Assembly (NCBI RefSeq): GCF_002869965.1
Contig: NZ_PEBS01000024.1
Span: 1-64,000, forward strand
Direction: 5' to 3'
Origin: Janthinobacterium sp. ROICE36
GTDB lineage: Bacteria; Pseudomonadota; Gammaproteobacteria; Burkholderiales; Burkholderiaceae_D
DNA length: 64,000 nt
Part shown: positions 63,496-64,000 of the stretch, piece by piece
Numbering within the stretch: position 1 is the stretch's first letter
Layout: each line of letters starts with the position of its first letter
Made by a program: the position numbers and the translations under genes
Notes under the pieces: model-generated
Seen by the model: the letters and a program-made list of their open reading frames with translations, nothing else
Database searches by the model: none
What the model was told of the DNA's origin: nothing

Positions 63496-64000
63496 GGGTA
63501 AGTCTCCATTCCTGAATTTTTTGTTCCGCCTCTGCGATGGCGAAATCGACGAACTCACGCGAAGTTGCCATTCGCCGAGGCATGACAGGGGCGTCAAACA
63601 TATTCCAAAAGAACGGCAGGCTGGATGACGGCTCCTGAATGGTGTATCCGCACCGGGCCGCTGCAGCGAGATCGGCGGCGTGGTAAGGCGGGCTAGTTTC
63701 TTCGCGCCGCGCATACGTCGTAGCCCATCCAGTCTTGTGCGGCCCCGGCTCTATGCAACCGACCTGGATATCGGTACCGAGCAGTTCGCGGCGCAGCGTG
63801 TCGGATATTGCTTCCACCGCGTATTTACTGATTTGATATGCACCGAGGAGGGGCCAGCACGCCACGCCGCTCATACTGGAAACCAAAAGGATCCGTGACG
63901 GCCCGGCCTCCCGTAGAATCGGCAAGAGCGGCCGAATGACATTCAGCGTTCCTTCAACATTGGTCTTGAATTGATCTCTGATTCGTTCGCTCGACAAGTC
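63485..64000 (-). CDS. SDR-family oxidoreductase, 5' end outside the window
   Basis: The last 172 codons of a short-chain dehydrogenase are present; the frame stays open past base 64000. NVEGTLNVIRP, ILLVSSMSGVACWPL (catalytic Ser) and YQISKYAVEAISDTLRREL (Tyr-x-x-x-Lys) are seen, with QVGCIEPGPHKTGW after. It ends inside the start of the flavoenzyme gene (11-bp overlap), so the two are coupled. It probably acts on a modified phenazine. Confidence 0.85.
   Translation of the reverse strand, partial: DLSSERIRDQFKTNVEGTLNVIRPLLPILREAGPSRILLVSSMSGVACWPLLGAYQISKYAVEAISDTLRRELLGTDIQVGCIEPGPHKTGWATTYARREETSPPYHAADLAAAARCGYTIQEPSSSLPFFWNMFDAPVMPRRMATSREFVDFAIAEAEQKIQEWRLTLDY

Overview
The window looks like a GC-rich Burkholderiales (betaproteobacterial) genome, probably an Oxalobacteraceae member of the Janthinobacterium/Duganella/Massilia type. 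This placement is an inference from base composition, the transposon families and the style of the proteins. No rRNA, tRNA or CRISPR array was seen. The sequence falls into three blocks.

Block 1 (about 0.46-30.0 kb, all + strand, gaps mostly under 120 bp) is a giant operon-like locus of largely undescribed genes. In order it holds a small secreted Cys protein, an orphan protein, three tandemly duplicated glycine/asparagine-rich proteins and a fourth relative. Next come a lipase-fold protein whose nucleophile Ser is replaced by Asp, a fifth Gly-rich protein and a 3171-residue protein with a DUF6603-like C-terminal region. Orphans of 501, 134, 334, 1267 and 448 residues follow. The locus ends in a lipid-type module: acyl carrier protein, two complete ketosynthases, an SDR reductase and two aspartyl/asparaginyl (LpxO-type) beta-hydroxylases. 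It reads as one system that builds a large repetitive protein assembly together with a dedicated, possibly hydroxylated, acyl product. This is the best candidate for a previously undescribed system. A perfect FNR/Anr-type box lies just before its first gene.

Block 2 (about 30.0-45.2 kb) is a mobile-element graveyard. It has an IS5-family relic and a complete Tn3-family transposon (38-bp ends, tnpR, tnpA, with a DUF1016/YhcG nuclease passenger) that interrupts a TnsA-like gene. It also has a toxin-antitoxin pair and a three-gene tyrosine-recombinase operon. Two IS6-family copies in direct orientation bracket a Rep_3 plasmid replication gene with iterons, small AT-rich genes, a YcaC-like hydrolase and a solitary Tn3-type end.

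Block 3 (about 45.2 kb to the end, - strand) is secondary metabolism. A 1226-residue adenylation-PCP-oxoamine synthase-SCP2 fusion and a low-GC hemerythrin-like gene come first. Then comes a phenazine cluster, read leftward from the right window edge: SDR, acyl-CoA-dehydrogenase-like flavoenzyme, adenylating ligase, carrier protein, KASIII-like enzyme, phzA/B, phzD, phzE, a small protein, phzF, phzG, LuxE/EhpF-like ligase, LuxC/EhpG-like reductase and a class I DAHP synthase. This set fits a phenazine-dicarboxylate-derived product in which one carboxyl is reduced and a small amino or acyl group is esterified, as in D-alanylgriseoluteic acid. The DAHP synthase start appears frameshifted. Beyond it lie an internally deleted IS and the tail of a second, diverged luxC-like gene. 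The cluster continues past position 64000.
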